Shown piece after piece: positions 34,882 to 48,800 of a stretch of DNA of 64,000 nucleotides. Under the pieces are notes generated by a model. The model had not been told where the DNA came from and made no database searches. It worked only from the letters and a program-made list of their open reading frames with translations. Source of the DNA: Aldrovandia affinis (lineage: Eukaryota; Chordata; Actinopteri; Notacanthiformes; Halosauridae); NCBI GenBank assembly GCA_029706075.1, contig JAINUG010000209.1, forward strand, positions 620,001-684,000. The letters run 5' to 3'. The stretch's first letter is position 1, and the number at the start of each line of letters is the position of its first letter. A program made the position numbers and the translations under genes.

Positions 34882-36468
34882 AGGTAAATCTCAAGGGAGG
34901 AAGGGAAGGTGACAAGGAGAGATGGAGAGATGGGGGATGAGGACAAGAGGAAAAGAGTAGGTAATTGATTTCCCTCCAGAGGAAGACAGAGCGATAGGGG
35001 GAGAGGCTGCAGGGTGAAAGACAAGGCTCTATTGACGTGATTTCTCTCTTATTCCTCCTGCATCCCCTGTCTCTCTCTATTCCCCTCTCACACAGCTGCA
35101 GCAGCGTACTGGCTTTTGTTATAAGACCATGGACAGGGAGCACACGGACTGACACCAAGAGAGAGAGAAGGAGAGAGGGAGAAGGAGGGGGGGGGGGACA
35201 TAGGATGGCTGAGCGCACCTGTGAGGCAGTAAACCTGAGAAGAGAGACCTGAACTGAGAGACGGAGGAAAGGTGTGCAGTTTGTGTATTTGGGTGTGTCT
35301 GTGTGTGTATGTGTGGGTGAGTATGTGTGTGTTTTTTTGGGGAGGGGGGGCTGGGCAAAAGAGAAATAAAATAATTTACAAACATATTTACAAATACTAT
35401 TTCTGAGATGGTTAAAAAACAGTCACCTGCAGATGAAGTGACAAATGACAAGGCACAGGCAGAGACACCGGGAGACATACACAGAGAGCTAAAATGACAT
35501 CCCTCTGAGGTCAATGGCAATTGTGTTATTTGTAATTACAATAATTTATTTATCTCACATCCAATTCCACCTGTGTTATGCTTAATGCCTGACAATTTGG
35601 AAGGTGCATGATTCTCTGAGGGCCCTTTGTGACAATTTATGACAACGACTTCATTCATATTCCCACGCTCCTGTATTGTTTGTTAATTTGACCTAAATCA
35701 TTTAAGCATGATTGTTATTGAGTCATTCAGAATTAAAAAAACTATTATTAAAATGTTGTCTTACAATTGACCCCAGGACTGGGAAGACAGACTGATACAT
35801 CACCAGATAAGTTGACATCCAGAAGCATGCAGGCAGTCAGACAGACAGCATTTGTATTATGATGGATGGTAATAAATATGGCTATATAAGTAGATGCCTA
35901 GACAGTGAGAAATAAGCACATTAACTGGTGACACACAGTGATAAATAAATTTAAATGCATGGGTAAAAACATTTTATTTACCTTAGAATTGAGGCATAAG
36001 CAGGGGATAGCAAAGCACTACTCGGAGATTAGCGGTCTTATATACCTCAGATATCAATGCATTAACTTGTTTATTGCCATAGTTAAATGGCATTTCAGGG
36101 CTCTCCAAATGCATTGCAAACAAGTGATTGTAAAATACCTCTGGAGATCAGTAAGGTAACCAATCACCCCAACTCCATGTTTCTTTTTACCTTTTCCACC
36201 CCCCCCCCCCACACACACACACACAATTAAGTGTGTACCCCTACCCCCCTATTAATTTCCTTTAGATGTTTCGCCTGCACAATTGAAGTAACTGGATTCT
36301 TCCCTTTGGCCCGTTAGTGTAGATATGAACCAAGTCGTACAATAGGGCATTCATGATGCTTGCAATGCTATGGCCTGCCCCCCCAAGCCATCTCTTTCTC
36401 TCCTTCTCTCTCCATCCCCCCTTCCCAGCTGCATTGGAACCCAGTCCAGCTTCAACCCCCTGCACCCC
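34877..36468. other. Low-complexity intergenic DNA
   Basis: Includes purine-rich and GT-rich patches near 35155-35190 and 35275-35345. The open frames are products of this bias. Confidence 0.55.
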
Positions 36469-36469
36469 C

Positions 36470-36471
<2 letters not shown>

Positions 36472-36501
<30 letters not shown>
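36472..36501. repeat. (AC)n microsatellite
   Basis: Perfect AC run following a C-rich stretch. Confidence 0.9.
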
Positions 36502-36502
<1 letters not shown>

Positions 36503-38020
36503 CTACCACCAAACCAACCTACCCCCCACCACCACCAACAAAAAAAAGAACACAAAAGAATAGGAAATTCAGTGGTAGGAACACAAAGACAGGATTCATG
36601 GCTGGTCACAGACACTCAAGGAGCGAGGGGGACCTATTTAAGCGTCACGCAGCTGCACCAATTTATTAAAAAAATGGCAAGAAAGAAAGGAAAGGTCAGC
36701 AGGGGTTATGGAATGCTGAATTATTTGTATTAACCCCTTGAGGATATTCAGATATTGTAATGGGGTTTTAATTATGATTATATATTACAATTACAAAGGA
36801 ATTTTCAGCCTAGATAAGGACCATTACAATATTGTGCTCAGTAACAAATTTGTAGAGGTGATTCAAGATTTGTTTCAAAAGTAAATATTTGTAATCACAA
36901 CCAAAACAAAAAAATCTGTAGCTATAAAAATGAAGCTGGTCATCAACTTCCAAGGTCAGTAGGTTTCATGCTTAAAACAGGTGTAAACTCAGGACAAGAG
37001 AAACAGGCAGAATGGCATTATTGTTGACTGTTTACTACTGAGCTGTCTTTAGTGGATGTCATCCATGCCATCACAGTGTGGACATTGAAGTGATATGTGA
37101 TGGAAATATCATTGGTGGCTCCTGACTTGGAATATTATAGAGCTCTCCAGGTGTGTCTTTTGTATCCACCTGTTTCTGAGCACTTGGCAACACATGGGTG
37201 ATAATTGAATTATGGTCTGTTTAGGCAGGCCTTTCCTCCAATTAACCAAACATTGTTTAAAAAAAATAACTGTAATATATTAGACATCCTAATTAGCTGC
37301 ATCCTATGGCATATTTAATTACTAACAGACTCCCAAGGTGGATACAGCAACTCACATCCTCTTCCTCTCCACATTTTCAATAATCCAGTTGCATCTTTTT
37401 TGAGGCTTATTTGAGCTGTAATATTTTTTAAATGAGCTAGAACTCTGTTCTGCCTCTGGCCTTACACATACTGTAGGCTCTAACTGTTTTAAAAAACAGT
37501 CCCCTAGTCTACCACATTAGATCTCATCTGCTATCACGGTGCAAGCAAGCCTGAGCAATTATGAATAATTATTCATATCTCATGTATTTACAAAGTGGAA
37601 CTTGACATGGTGATGAATAAATCATCCCATCCCAGACAAAAATTATGAGATCATATTATGCAAAATATGACCCTGTGCATGAATTTCTGACCATTGACCT
37701 TTTTCCGTCTCTCACTTTCTTTTCTCTCCCATTCTCACTCCTTCGTCAGGATTCAGGAATTTGCAGAGGAATTTTTCTCTCCCAACTACAGCAAGGACAA
37801 AAGGGCAACGTTCCCCACCCCAGACAAAAATATTCAATGCATCCACTCCCACCCTCTTTCTCTCCCTCCTTCAATTTTTGGATCTTTCTTTCCATTTTAT
37901 TTATTTCCTTCTTGTCCTTCCCTTCTTCCTTCAAGATTGCCTAAAACTTCTTTATTTGTTCTGTATAATACTGTCTTTATTTATTTTATATTTCTCAAAT
38001 AGCATTTACTTGTCCGTGTG
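36502..38020. other. Intergenic DNA, no gene seen
   Basis: AT-rich, with a pyrimidine-rich patch at about 37700-37940. Palindromic attatgaataattattcat near 37558 is a possible homeobox cluster. Confidence 0.5.
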
Positions 38021-38024
38021 ATTG

Positions 38025-38400
38025 ACAGTGATGTGATAAACCACCAAAGGTTCTGGTGGAAGGGGTCAGGAACATACTGAAGGAGCAAAGAAACCATAAA
38101 GTATGGCCAAGCCTACCCTTCTCCACCTGGCTTGTGATCCCTCGACCCACCGATCACGAGTAGCCATTAGCCACCCGGCCCCCCTCCAGTGACACTGAAA
38201 ACTACATCATCGTTGTCACATGCAAGGTTACTGACAGCGCGAGGACATTTCCCGACAGGGGGAAGAATGCCATGCGAAGTTTACTCACCAGAGACCACGT
38301 CCATTGCAGTATAGGCTGCCTTGTTTTGCAGCAATTAAATAAATGCCGTTTTGTTAAATTAAGAGGGCTGCGCATTACCAGACGTAATTTAAGAATTTTT
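38025..38400. promoter_or_regulatory. Unique block, candidate sox10-region enhancer
   Basis: A non-repetitive segment with higher GC (38100-38280) followed by dense AT-rich motif words (ccttgttttgcagcaattaa near 38319). It sits about 7.5 kb upstream of the sox10 promoter. The enhancer call is inference. Confidence 0.25.
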
Positions 38401-39755
38401 TCAATTACACTGTTTAAAAATCCAATATCTCAGCAAACAATTCTCTTGTAAATAAAATTCAATAATACTGGTCCTGTTTGTTCGAATTGACCGCAACCAA
38501 TGGAGGGAACTGTTTTGGACAGGAACACAACAGTAATATAAATATACAGCGCAAAGGCAATGGATATGGCTGGTGCACACCCGCTATATCGGCCGATGAA
38601 ACAAATGTCAGAGAATGGCATGACTACGGTTTAGAAAACTCCTTGGTCATCCCTTTTATTATAGCTGAAATAAATGAACTCGCTGCTCACCAGATAAAGC
38701 AACAAATAGCACGTACAACGACTGAAGCTTTCTAGTCTGATTCCATGTATTGGTTTAGATAAGCGTAATTAAGGAGATTTCTTCTTTGGCAATAGTCTAC
38801 CACAAATGCATCAGTTCGCCAGTATTAGCTATACACGGTTTTAAAAAGAGGAGACCTATCTACCTTTTTCGGAGACCTATCTACATTGGTAGATATTTCA
38901 TTCCCATGTTACAATCATAGTAATGTTCATGATAATTCATACTATTAAATATTAAAGCCACGAGTTATGTAACATTCCTTTCTGTTGCTGATATGTATTT
39001 ATTTCCCATAACCTTGTGTTTAGCCGAAGCCATATATTATATAATATGTTTTCCAAACCAATATTCTATAGTGTAGCCTACTTGAATCGTTTATTTCTAA
39101 ATTTAGCCTGCTTTGTAAAAAAATAAATAATAATGATATGTCGAAATGTCACACAATTACTCTATACAAATTTTACTTAAAACATAATGGCTAAAGGTAA
39201 ATTCCAATTCGACAAATAAAACAGGAAAAATCAAGAAGAAACTCGTCTACAAAAAATCGTTATGACTGTCTCATGATCCAATCACGTGCCCTTCCACCTT
39301 AAACAACAGCAATAATTAACTTACTAATTATTTTGAGCTGACCGCTGAAAATACTTAAATTCACAGACTGCCCTTGGGCTACAAAACAGAACCAAGTTAA
39401 GGAATTCGATTTTTAATAACAAAACCATATGACGTTTGTAATGTTCGAACGAGAACACGTAGTCACAAAGCTGTGGTAAACACCGGTAAGATGGGTGTAA
39501 GATGGTCCAACGATAATTGTAAATATGTTTTAATCACAATGTAATGATTCGAGGTCAGCAAGTCAAAGTGGCCTGTCTACAAAATAACCCAAACAACGAC
39601 AACACAAATAGTAACACACGATAATAACATTGTATAGTATTAGGATAATAATTCGAACTCGAAAAAACAATCTTTCCATTGATCTAGTATTTATGTTCAC
39701 ATTAATGTGTTATTATGTTTATTATAATGTTAATATCTAATTAATCTGTCATTCC

Positions 39756-39756
<1 letters not shown>
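38401..39756. other. AT-rich intergenic DNA
   Basis: No gene or defined repeat recognised. Confidence 0.5.

Positions 39757-39795
<39 letters not shown>
39757..39795. repeat. (AAT)n microsatellite
   Basis: About a dozen AAT units, ending in AAC units. Confidence 0.9.
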
Positions 39796-39796
<1 letters not shown>

Positions 39797-42118
39797 CAAC
39801 AATTATTATTGTTAATATTATTACAATAAAAAATAACAATAATACATTATTTTACAAACTTCACATTTATTTTAAAAATGTATTATTAAAATGCCAGATT
39901 TAAAATCTGTTACGTTTCCAGTATTGAAAAGATAACCAATATATATCACCTACCCTGCAACTCTGTACTGAATCTTTGCTTTCTAAACCTTTGAAACTGT
40001 TCAATATGGACAGTAATTTCCATTCATTAATATATTTTCTAAGAGATTTTCTGGTGTTGCTGATATCAGTTTACTTTTCCTAGCTTTCACTTTTCCCTGA
40101 AATCTTTATTTCGTTCTTTTACTTGCATTGACTTATTTCCTTTTATTCATTTTATTTTCCCCAAATCACACTTTTTACGAATAATAATTTGTGTGTGCCA
40201 GAATATGATGACCTCATAACAAAGCATTTTATCCGTAAAACATATCTTCACTAGATCTTTCTATCTAATATGTAAATATGACAATTTATGAAATAGTTTA
40301 TTTAATATTTTTACTATTGGACAAAGAACACTCAAAATGTACCCAGAACTTGTAATTTCGTTGTATATCTTACTCAACCCAACAGCTAAGCACATATAAC
40401 ATAACACTTAAGCGCAACATGAAATAATCAATACATGCGAAACATAGGCTGCTTTATTTCTTTCACAACTTGATCGATAACGCGCGAGAATAATATTTTC
40501 AGTTTAGGCTATATAATTAATACACAATTTACGCGATTCGTCCTCATTTGAAAAGGAAATTCAAACGTTCTAAATTCTGTTTACCTGCCTAGATGATCGA
40601 TTAGGCATCTATTTAGATGCAATGTTTCCGTTTCCTGGGTAACTCATCCCTGTGTATATATACAATATACATGCACGGTTATGTGCCGGTAAAAAAAAAA
40701 ACAGGCATTGCATGAAATCGTAAATGGGAATAGGAGTTACCCAACACAACATTTAAAAATAATATTCACCATATTTTTATAAGATAAGATAAATATATGT
40801 ATATTCACTATTATATCCACTGTTATAATGCTATGACTACAGTACTCACAATTCTTACAGTATTACTGTTGCTAAGGGAAAAATACTGACTTTTAAATGA
40901 TAACATTAATAACATATTAGGTATAGTACGCATATATATGACATGTTCTATCTTAGTGTTATCTATTGACATAGACGAATAAAAAATACTGATGTGAATA
41001 TATAAGAGTGAACTAAATAAATGTTTACAGTTTCATATTATACATTTCCATAATCTATATGATGTATTATCAAGAAACAGATATATTAAAACAAATGTGT
41101 TAATAGCTCCTATTAACATTTCAATGACATGAAACAGTTTGCTTCCATTAAAAAGGCTTTGGAAATACTAAATGTTTTGCAACATAGAAATACTTATCAT
41201 ATACTGCTTTGAGTATAACATTGGCTGTTTCCTCTCTCTCTCATTCTCTCTCGCTCTCTTATATTCCCTCTCCAACATCACGCTGACACATTTGCACTGA
41301 CAAGCAGTCACACACTTTAAAAGTCCACACACTGTTTTTCTGGTACAATGTAAACACTACAATGATTCCATACTCTGTTCTTTCTGTGCCTTCAGACAAT
41401 ATACAGCAGTTATACACAGTTATAGCAAGGGATATACTCTGTACAGCCACCTCAATTTGTTATTTATAGTGATTCAGACCAGAATATCCATTCTCACAAG
41501 CCACATGCACATGTACACAACCACCTTGCTGAAGTTACCGTTTATCACAATTCAACAATAATTTCACACACCTTATGGCACTTGGGTCTTATGATACTTA
41601 GACTTGAAATACAGATAACTGTTGTCTATGTTCTTTTTAACAGTACTGTCACTCACTGTACCTTCCTGGTTTATTCTCCCGCACACACACACACACAGAC
41701 ACACACACGCACGGACACAGAAACTCACTTTGAAGCTGAGACCAGGCTACAAATCCTGAGGTACCAGGCAGTCAACAGGGCAGCACATTTTGTGTCCCCC
41801 CAAAAAAGACATGGAAGTTGTACGCACAGTGAGACACAAAAAGACCGGAGATCAATCCATAAGTGTCCTGAACAGTCGTGCAGTTTTTTGTATATGTGTG
41901 CGTTTGCAGGGAGACAGAGAAAGAGACGCACTAAAAAGACACACAAGTCTTTTTCTCTTTTCTTTCCTTTTTTTTTTTAAATACACAAAACTGCTTTTTG
42001 TTCCTCATTTTTTCATTTAAGGGGGTAATGGAAGGGAGGGGGGGTTCGTTTGATCACATGATTACAATTCACCTGAGAAAAAACAAAGAGCGCAAAGAAA
42101 GAGGAGAGAGGGAATGCG
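39796..42118. other. AT-rich intergenic DNA
   Basis: Very AT-rich from 39800 to 41200. A CA patch lies near 41683-41712. No gene seen. Confidence 0.5.
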
Positions 42119-42130
42119 AGAGAGAGGGAA

Positions 42131-42156
42131 TGAGAGAGAGAGAGAGAGACAGAGAG
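42131..42156. repeat. (GA)n microsatellite
   Basis: Short GA run within a purine-rich stretch (42068-42160). Confidence 0.85.
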
Positions 42157-43465
42157 ATTCACTCATGGTAAGGATTCCCTTATCACAGTCAACATTCATG
42201 GATAATGAAAAAAAGAAGTGATTTTTTTGGGGGGGAGGAGAGAAAGTGAAAAGGAAACACAAGGGGTTATTGTTGAATGGAACAGTGTGTGTGTTTGTGT
42301 ATGTTTGAGCTGTAATATTCTCCCCCATCGTTTCTATATTTCCCCCAAATGCTATTTGATTTCAAATGTGTGCTCTGTGGACCAAAGTGACAGTGGACTG
42401 ACGCAATTATGAAGGCCACACATATCACATTGTAGTTCAGAGGGCATATATTGGTGCATAGTAGCACAATACTTTGTCCCAAAGTAATATGGCACAACAG
42501 AGGCCAGCATAAAATATCATAAAGAAATATGCCAAATTTTTATGAAGTCCAGTCCAGTTTAGCATTTTCTGCAAACATGTGTAAGTGTAAGCGTTGTTGT
42601 ATACATCTAGTGTCTGAACAAATTGAACTACTCATTACTCATTACACCAGAAAGGAGAGAGGACTGGATTTGATTTCAACATACTGTATTTCACCACTTT
42701 TTCCACCATACCTAATTTAAAATCAAATTACTTTTTGCAATTTCACAATTGATGTATGTATTTATTTCATTATTTGTGTTTATTTCACCTGAGAAATGTA
42801 AGCCATTTCCTTTTATTTTTTATTTTTATTAAATAATAAAAAACATTATTTTTTGAATATCTATATTTTTATTTTCATTCAACATTAAGGCCACACAATA
42901 GGCTTTAGCATGTTAAATATTGAATGCCTCTAGACAAAAATATGTATAAATATATACCAATCACAGCACAGCACAGCACAGTCATTCCAGGCCAATTCAC
43001 TAGGGTTCAGACAACAGTATATATCAGCAACTCTGGAGCAAGTTAAAGTGAGTGGGGGCCATGCTTATCCCCCACCTACCCCCTCACCTTTCCCTCCTTT
43101 CCATCCCTGGGGCACTGAGGGCAGTGGGGTGCTCTCTGGGATGAGACTTGGCGCAACAGAGCCACAGTGTGTTCCCCATGTCCCTGCTAATTTTGCTGAT
43201 GTCCCAGGACTTTACATCAAAAAGGGAAAAGGCACTTCAAAGTGCACTGTGTTCCTGCCAGAGCTGACCCTGAGTCAGAGATACATAGTCGTATAAGGCT
43301 ATCCACCCTAAATTACAGAGGTTAACAGAGACTGACTGCAGTGAACTGGGCAGGGTTGATAATTGCGACATAGCCATAGATATGTTTTATTTTCTAATAT
43401 TCATAAAATTGTAATCAAAGGTCTACCTACACAGTTCACATTTTCACAAGTTAGTTATAATTTTT
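42157..43465. other. Intergenic DNA, no gene seen
   Basis: Contains a short cagca tandem near 42966-42980 and a GC-richer patch at 43040-43270. No coding evidence. Confidence 0.45.
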
Positions 43466-43469
43466 TACC

Positions 43470-43610
43470 ACTAGGTATTCACAGAAGCCACTCAGGCTAA
43501 GAACCTTGCTGAAAGGTACAGCAATTATGCCCCACCTGGGAACCAAACCCACAACCCTCTGGTTACAAGCTCAATTCTTCCACTACACTGCGCTGCCGCC
43601 AAATTAAACA
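43470..43610 (-). mobile_element. Reverse SINE/L2 fragment
   Basis: gggaaccaaacccacaaccc near 43540, then ttccactacactgcgctgcc, is the inverted tRNA-like head of an L2-tailed SINE. Confidence 0.65.
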
Positions 43611-43734
43611 TACAAGCTGAAATATGTTTTTAAAAAAGGTTTTACTGAGAATGACCTCATATATAATATCAAATGTTTTTGCATTATGCCAGATGGTTTG
43701 TCCAAAAACACAAAGAAGAAGAACCAGAAGGATT

Positions 43735-43777
43735 TTTACTTATGACTGTACATTCAAGGGCTGTTCTATTGTTCTAT

Positions 43778-43808
<31 letters not shown>

Positions 43809-44110
43809 GGAGAATAGAACAGCCCTTGAATGTACAGCCATACTGTACATTCAAGGGCAGTACCTATGAATCATAGTTACTGTACATTCAAGATAAATGT
43901 CATATATAGTGATACACATTTCCTTAAGTCATATATATATATATGTATTGATGGCTGCTGCTTTCTTGGCCAGCTCCCTCTTGAAAAAGAGATTTTCATC
44001 TCGATGGGACTTCCTGGTTAAATAAAGGTTAAATAAAAATGTTTATATATATGTATATGACTTAAGGAAATGTGGGTTACTATATATGACATTTATATTT
44101 TTTTCAAAAA
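43735..44110. repeat. Nested fold-back structure
   Basis: First hairpin: ctgtacattcaagggctgtt (about 43746) pairs with aacagcccttgaatgtacag (about 43818) around an AT run at 43787-43808. Second: gtcatatatagtgatacaca and cttaagtcatatatat (43898-43944) pair with atatgacttaaggaaatgtg through tatatgacat (about 44053-44091). A LINE-tail fragment sits in its centre. The word ctgtacattcaag occurs three times in direct and once in inverted orientation. Confidence 0.8.
43950..44040 (+). mobile_element. LINE 3'-tail fragment inside the fold-back
   Basis: cttgaaaaagagattttcat then gggacttcctggttaaataa and a repeated ggttaaataaa is a common fish non-LTR terminal sequence. It lies exactly between the two arms of the second hairpin. 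Confidence 0.65.
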
Positions 44111-45599
44111 TTCTCTTGTGAGATTTAATTAAATAACTTTTTAAAAGGGTTTGCTGTCATCATTTTAAATTAAAATTTTTGAGTTAAAGAGTACAAATAA
44201 AAGGTTCAAATACTTTTGAGGTTCAGATTCAATATAACCACAGAGTATTGACTTTAAGAATCTTGGTAGCTGCTATTTTCAGCAACCACCAAACTCTAAA
44301 TGTGCAAGAGCTGAATAACAGTGATACTTACTTAAATTTGTTACCCAAAGTGCATTGCAGTTTGATTGAATTTTGGCCTCGGGGCACCCTTATTCCTGTG
44401 TCTCACTGTGTGCTCTATGTTAACTAATGTGAATAAACATATATGTGTAGGTATAGCTAACATACAGGGTATATGGTTATAGATATGAATGACTCTCTTT
44501 ACAGTATGGATATGGGATCTTTTACTTCAAGCTTGAGACTAAGCCTGCTGCACTGTGCATACAGACTGTGTCAAATTCTAGTTAAGAGTTATGGAGAACT
44601 GCCACTGCAGTATGTACTGCATGCTAGTAGCATATAGTTTGCTACCAGTCCATCCCATGCCGTGAAAAACAACCACATGCCCACGTGAACAACACTATTT
44701 AAAGCACTTCTGGCTGCGGTTTACTTATGTGTTTTCTTGAGGCACAGGATGTACTGTATAGGCTAGATCAAATCGGCCTTCCCCTTAAAGAGATTTCATG
44801 TGAGAATGATCACAGGTGGTCAATTTAAAAGGTGGATCAGCACAAATCAAGTCATCGCCAGCGTAATCAAGCATTTCTCTCTGTTTTCGTCTGTTATTGA
44901 TCAAAAGCAATGTCAATTAAACCATTATTAGTAACACCTACGTCTTGATAAATAAACTATGAATAAACTATGAAATTAGGAAAATTTGTATATAGATATA
45001 ATTAAGATGTTGTATAATATAGGGGGAAATCCTAAAAAATGTTGCTCTCTACTCAAAAGCTCTCTGGCTGAAAAGTAGAGTTAATTCCAAATTCAAACTT
45101 AATTTTGATACAAGACTGTCTCATGAAGTTATTTCACTTGTACTGCAACACGGAGAAGAGAAACAAAAGCACAACAGCTGTGAACCTGGGCCGAAGATAC
45201 CATGAACAATACATTTTAAAATGTAAAACCCAAAATTACCACTGCATTTGTCACAACATCTGCTAATGGGAGCCCTGATCATCATGTACAACCTGGAGCT
45301 CCCCTATATACTTGCCTTGAAAAGCTGCATCATGTCCCAGCAATTTCTCATTGAAACATAATTCTGTTAATTAATATGCTGCACGGAATGGATATGGGGA
45401 GTAGTTAGCATTAACATTCTCATGTTGAATTCATGTTGAATAATTTCTGAAAGAACATTTAAAAAAACAACAACAAATACATTTTGACATATCACCACAC
45501 ATAAACAATAATGCGTATACTTTAATGCATTGTGTAAATTCACTCAATGCACCCGGGTAAAGTTGTAGCTTTCTTGGGGTAATATTAATGATGATAGAT
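44111..45599. other. AT-rich DNA upstream of sox10
   Basis: No coding signal. Proximal sox10 regulatory DNA is expected here from position, but no specific motif cluster stands out. Confidence 0.4.
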
Positions 45600-45780
45600 T
45601 TATTCCATATAAATCCCGCCCTCTTGCAGGAAACGAAGAAAATAATGACCGACCAATCACCAGCGTCGCCTCCGTGTAAGTTTCTGTTCCTTTAAGATTT
45701 TTTTTCAGCGAAATTTCTTTTTTTTTCTTTTGCTCACACAACGGAGCTCTTTAAGCCTCGGCGCGCGACACAGAGCAGGC
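45600..45780 (+). promoter_or_regulatory. sox10: Probable sox10 core promoter
   Basis: AT-rich DNA changes abruptly to CpG-rich sequence. TATA-like catataaat lies at 45606-45614, a CCAAT box at 45653-45657, and a second TATA-like ctctttaag at 45747-45755. Which one is used is unclear, so the start site may lie near 45640 or near 45780. Confidence 0.5.
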
Positions 45781-45896
45781 ATTCATAGCGGGGCAGCGCG
45801 AACGAGGGGGCTGGGGAGTGAGCGCGAGCGTCACATCGGGAAACTCGGGAACACACGGACTCTCGTGCTAAGCGGGCGACCTTTTTCTCGGCAGAA
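45781..45896 (+). other. sox10: Probable non-coding sox10 exon 1
   Basis: CpG-rich sequence ending in AGAA|GTAAGA, a good splice donor at 45897. It contains no extended reading frame. Vertebrate sox10 genes commonly have a non-coding first exon separated from the ATG exon by a large intron, which fits the acceptor at 50490. The 5' end is approximate. Confidence 0.55.
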
Positions 45897-48800
45897 GTAA
45901 GACGCTTATCACTCCGAATATTTTTCTCTTTGACCCTGTCTCTCTCTCTTTGGCTGTGTTATTAATTACTAGGCTTGTTAAAGTCAATCTCATCATTATT
46001 GCATAACTGGAAATACAGTTCTACTCGACCCAGCTAATGCTTATTTAAGAATGTTCTTTCTTAATATAATTTCCACGATGATGATAATAGTAAGATGATT
46101 ATAATTGTTTATTATTATTGATATAATTTTTCTGTTTGTATGAATGTACGAGTGCCTCCTGTAAATAACGTGTAATGCCAATTTGATCCAGAGATTTTGT
46201 CCCGATGGTTTTATATAGGTTAAAAATGTGATGGCTTATACTGGAGATACATTTGAAATACAAATCTCAAAATCAAAGTTTAAATGTTGGTGTTGTTGTA
46301 ATTTCTGTTTTCAGAATTTCAATTAGCCTTATTGTAGTAGACCCTTTTACATTCTGAATTTCCAATATAGGCAAATGAAAGAAATGGGCTTTACGTAACA
46401 AATGGTCCATTATTCACAGATTTTCATACAGAATTAAAACCGTTTGAAAAAGAGGTTATGTTCGTCGTATACAGACAGCCACCATCAGAAATTATTTTAC
46501 GCGTCCAAATGAACATTTTTTGAAATATATTTAACGGATGCTGATATCAGCTTGTTTCACACAAAATATCACTTGGAAAAGTGAGATATTCCAGAATTAC
46601 AAGATAGTCCAGTAGCCTAATGAACAACCCCTTCAATATTTTATCTGGAAAACTATACATACAACTTAGCATATTTTTTCAAGAATGGGGATATAACTTA
46701 TTCTAGCTTGTCCTTGTTCACGTAAACCGACATTGAAAACATTTCGTAAAATATTCTAATTCCACGAAATGATACGGATTAGGCTATCTGTAAACCTTTT
46801 CCCCAAATAACAATTTTGAAACCAAACGTTGATGGCGGAAATTAATTTTAGAATCGCAGAATTCCCACTTTTGCATTAAATGGAACCCCATCAATAATCA
46901 ATATATGGTTACTTGCAGATGTGTCATCGTCGCCATCGCGCTTTGAACATATAGTCATGTAATTTTGTGCATTTTTACTGTTAACAAATAGTATCCGTTT
47001 AAAAAAGGCACAATTCTTCTAACCATATGAGGCGTATATTGTGATAAAAACACATTATTATCAAACTCCCTCAACAAATGCTAACAGATTAGAACATATT
47101 TTGAATGCAATTGCTTCGTTCCTTCTGCCTAGCTTATAGGTAGTCTATATGGAAATTAAGCATTGCTAATAATATGAGATTCAGGTGAAAACACAAGTCA
47201 ATTTCTCAGCAGTGACAAGCAGGCTACAAAAACTAAGAACAGAAAACTGAATACAAAGTTTGTGATTGTGATATTTGTCTCATGTTTGTTATATGAACCG
47301 TCTTTTAAAAACATATACTATTCTAAACTATAAATTCTTCTCACCAAGCACACAGTAAAATATTCAGCGTCGATTCAACTCTTACTGAGTTTTTATGAGC
47401 CCAACTACGATAAATTGTAGACTAGTCTATCGGAGTAAAGTGTACCCTATTCTAGCCTATCAGTTTATTTTACGATAAGCTTTTTACCGTGTACAATCAA
47501 GTGTAGCCTTGTCAAAACTAAATTGGACTACTGAGTATCACAAAGGGAAGGATAACACTTGCAAAGCATGTAGAGTAGCCTAATGGATATTTAGAACTTA
47601 ATTTGTCGCATAAATTTCATGTGTTTCATGCGCAAATTGACCAGTCTCATTATAGCTACTCATTACGGTATAATGAATGGATACAGTGTTTTCAATTAAG
47701 TAGGCGACATTTAACGCGTCGTTTGAGAAACAGACAATATATTTAAATGTCCGATACAAAATGTTGGGGGAAAACAACACAGCATATGGGCCATTCATTT
47801 TCACAGATTCCTTTTTAAAAGTAAAATTTCAACACAACTGTCAAAGCATTCCAAAGAGCTAAAGAATACTGTAATCGTCTCCTAATCAGCACTTAACCCT
47901 CAAACAAATCTATTGATCCCTTTCACTCTCTCCGTCTTACTTCAAATTAAGATAAGCCTACGCAGAATAAATATGAAAAAGAATGCTGGATCTTTCCAGT
48001 ATCAAATTAGGATTCGTTTAAACAACTGACATTTTTAGTGTTTGAAGCCTTCCAATTTCGATGGGACCTATTCTCAATAGATGTCTGTTATGACTATAAA
48101 CTATGATTATTCCAAATGAACACCGCACACACATGTAAATATAGGACTACCTATTTTATGATTTAAACAAAAACCCTAGATGGCGTCATAGATAATCAAA
48201 TTAAGTAGTGATACCATGATGAAATAGCATACCATGTAACAACAAACTAACACCGAAAAGGAAGGGCTGCTAACATTATAGTAACCTAGATATATATAGA
48301 AAATAGTTCCAAATATAGATTTATTGCTTCGGATCAATAGACAGACAGCGATTTGTGTTACTGGGGTTCTGTGCTAAATTGACGTGCAGGCTAAAGAGAA
48401 TACTCGCTTTGTGCGCGCAGCGTGTTCATTGACAAAACGGAACGTGTTGGGGTTGAAACACAGAGGCGCTCTGTTCGGGAAACACGGATTACTAGAGTGT
48501 CTGGGCTGGACCAGGACTGTCGTTGCAATTAATGTTACATCATCCTACCCAACTTTCAAACAGCCAAATGCCTCCTATAAACAAAAATACCATATCAGAT
48601 TCAGATATGTAGGGCATATATAGCGTCTAAAAGTAGCAAGGCGCGTGGGATGACAGTAGCAGACAGAGAGGTAGGCAAATTAACAAAATGTAACTCATCT
48701 AACATGCACAGACAGAGAAAAAGACAGGCACCAAGATACATATCTGTGCCAAAATAATGCTCTATGTGCTACAACGGCTCAGACAGAGCGACTCTTCGAG

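Noticed and set aside
34682..35024. Val/Cys-rich frames
   Set aside because: Translation of the long CA repeat.
38478..38735. An 85-codon frame in the sox10 upstream region
   Set aside because: No domain and random-looking composition.
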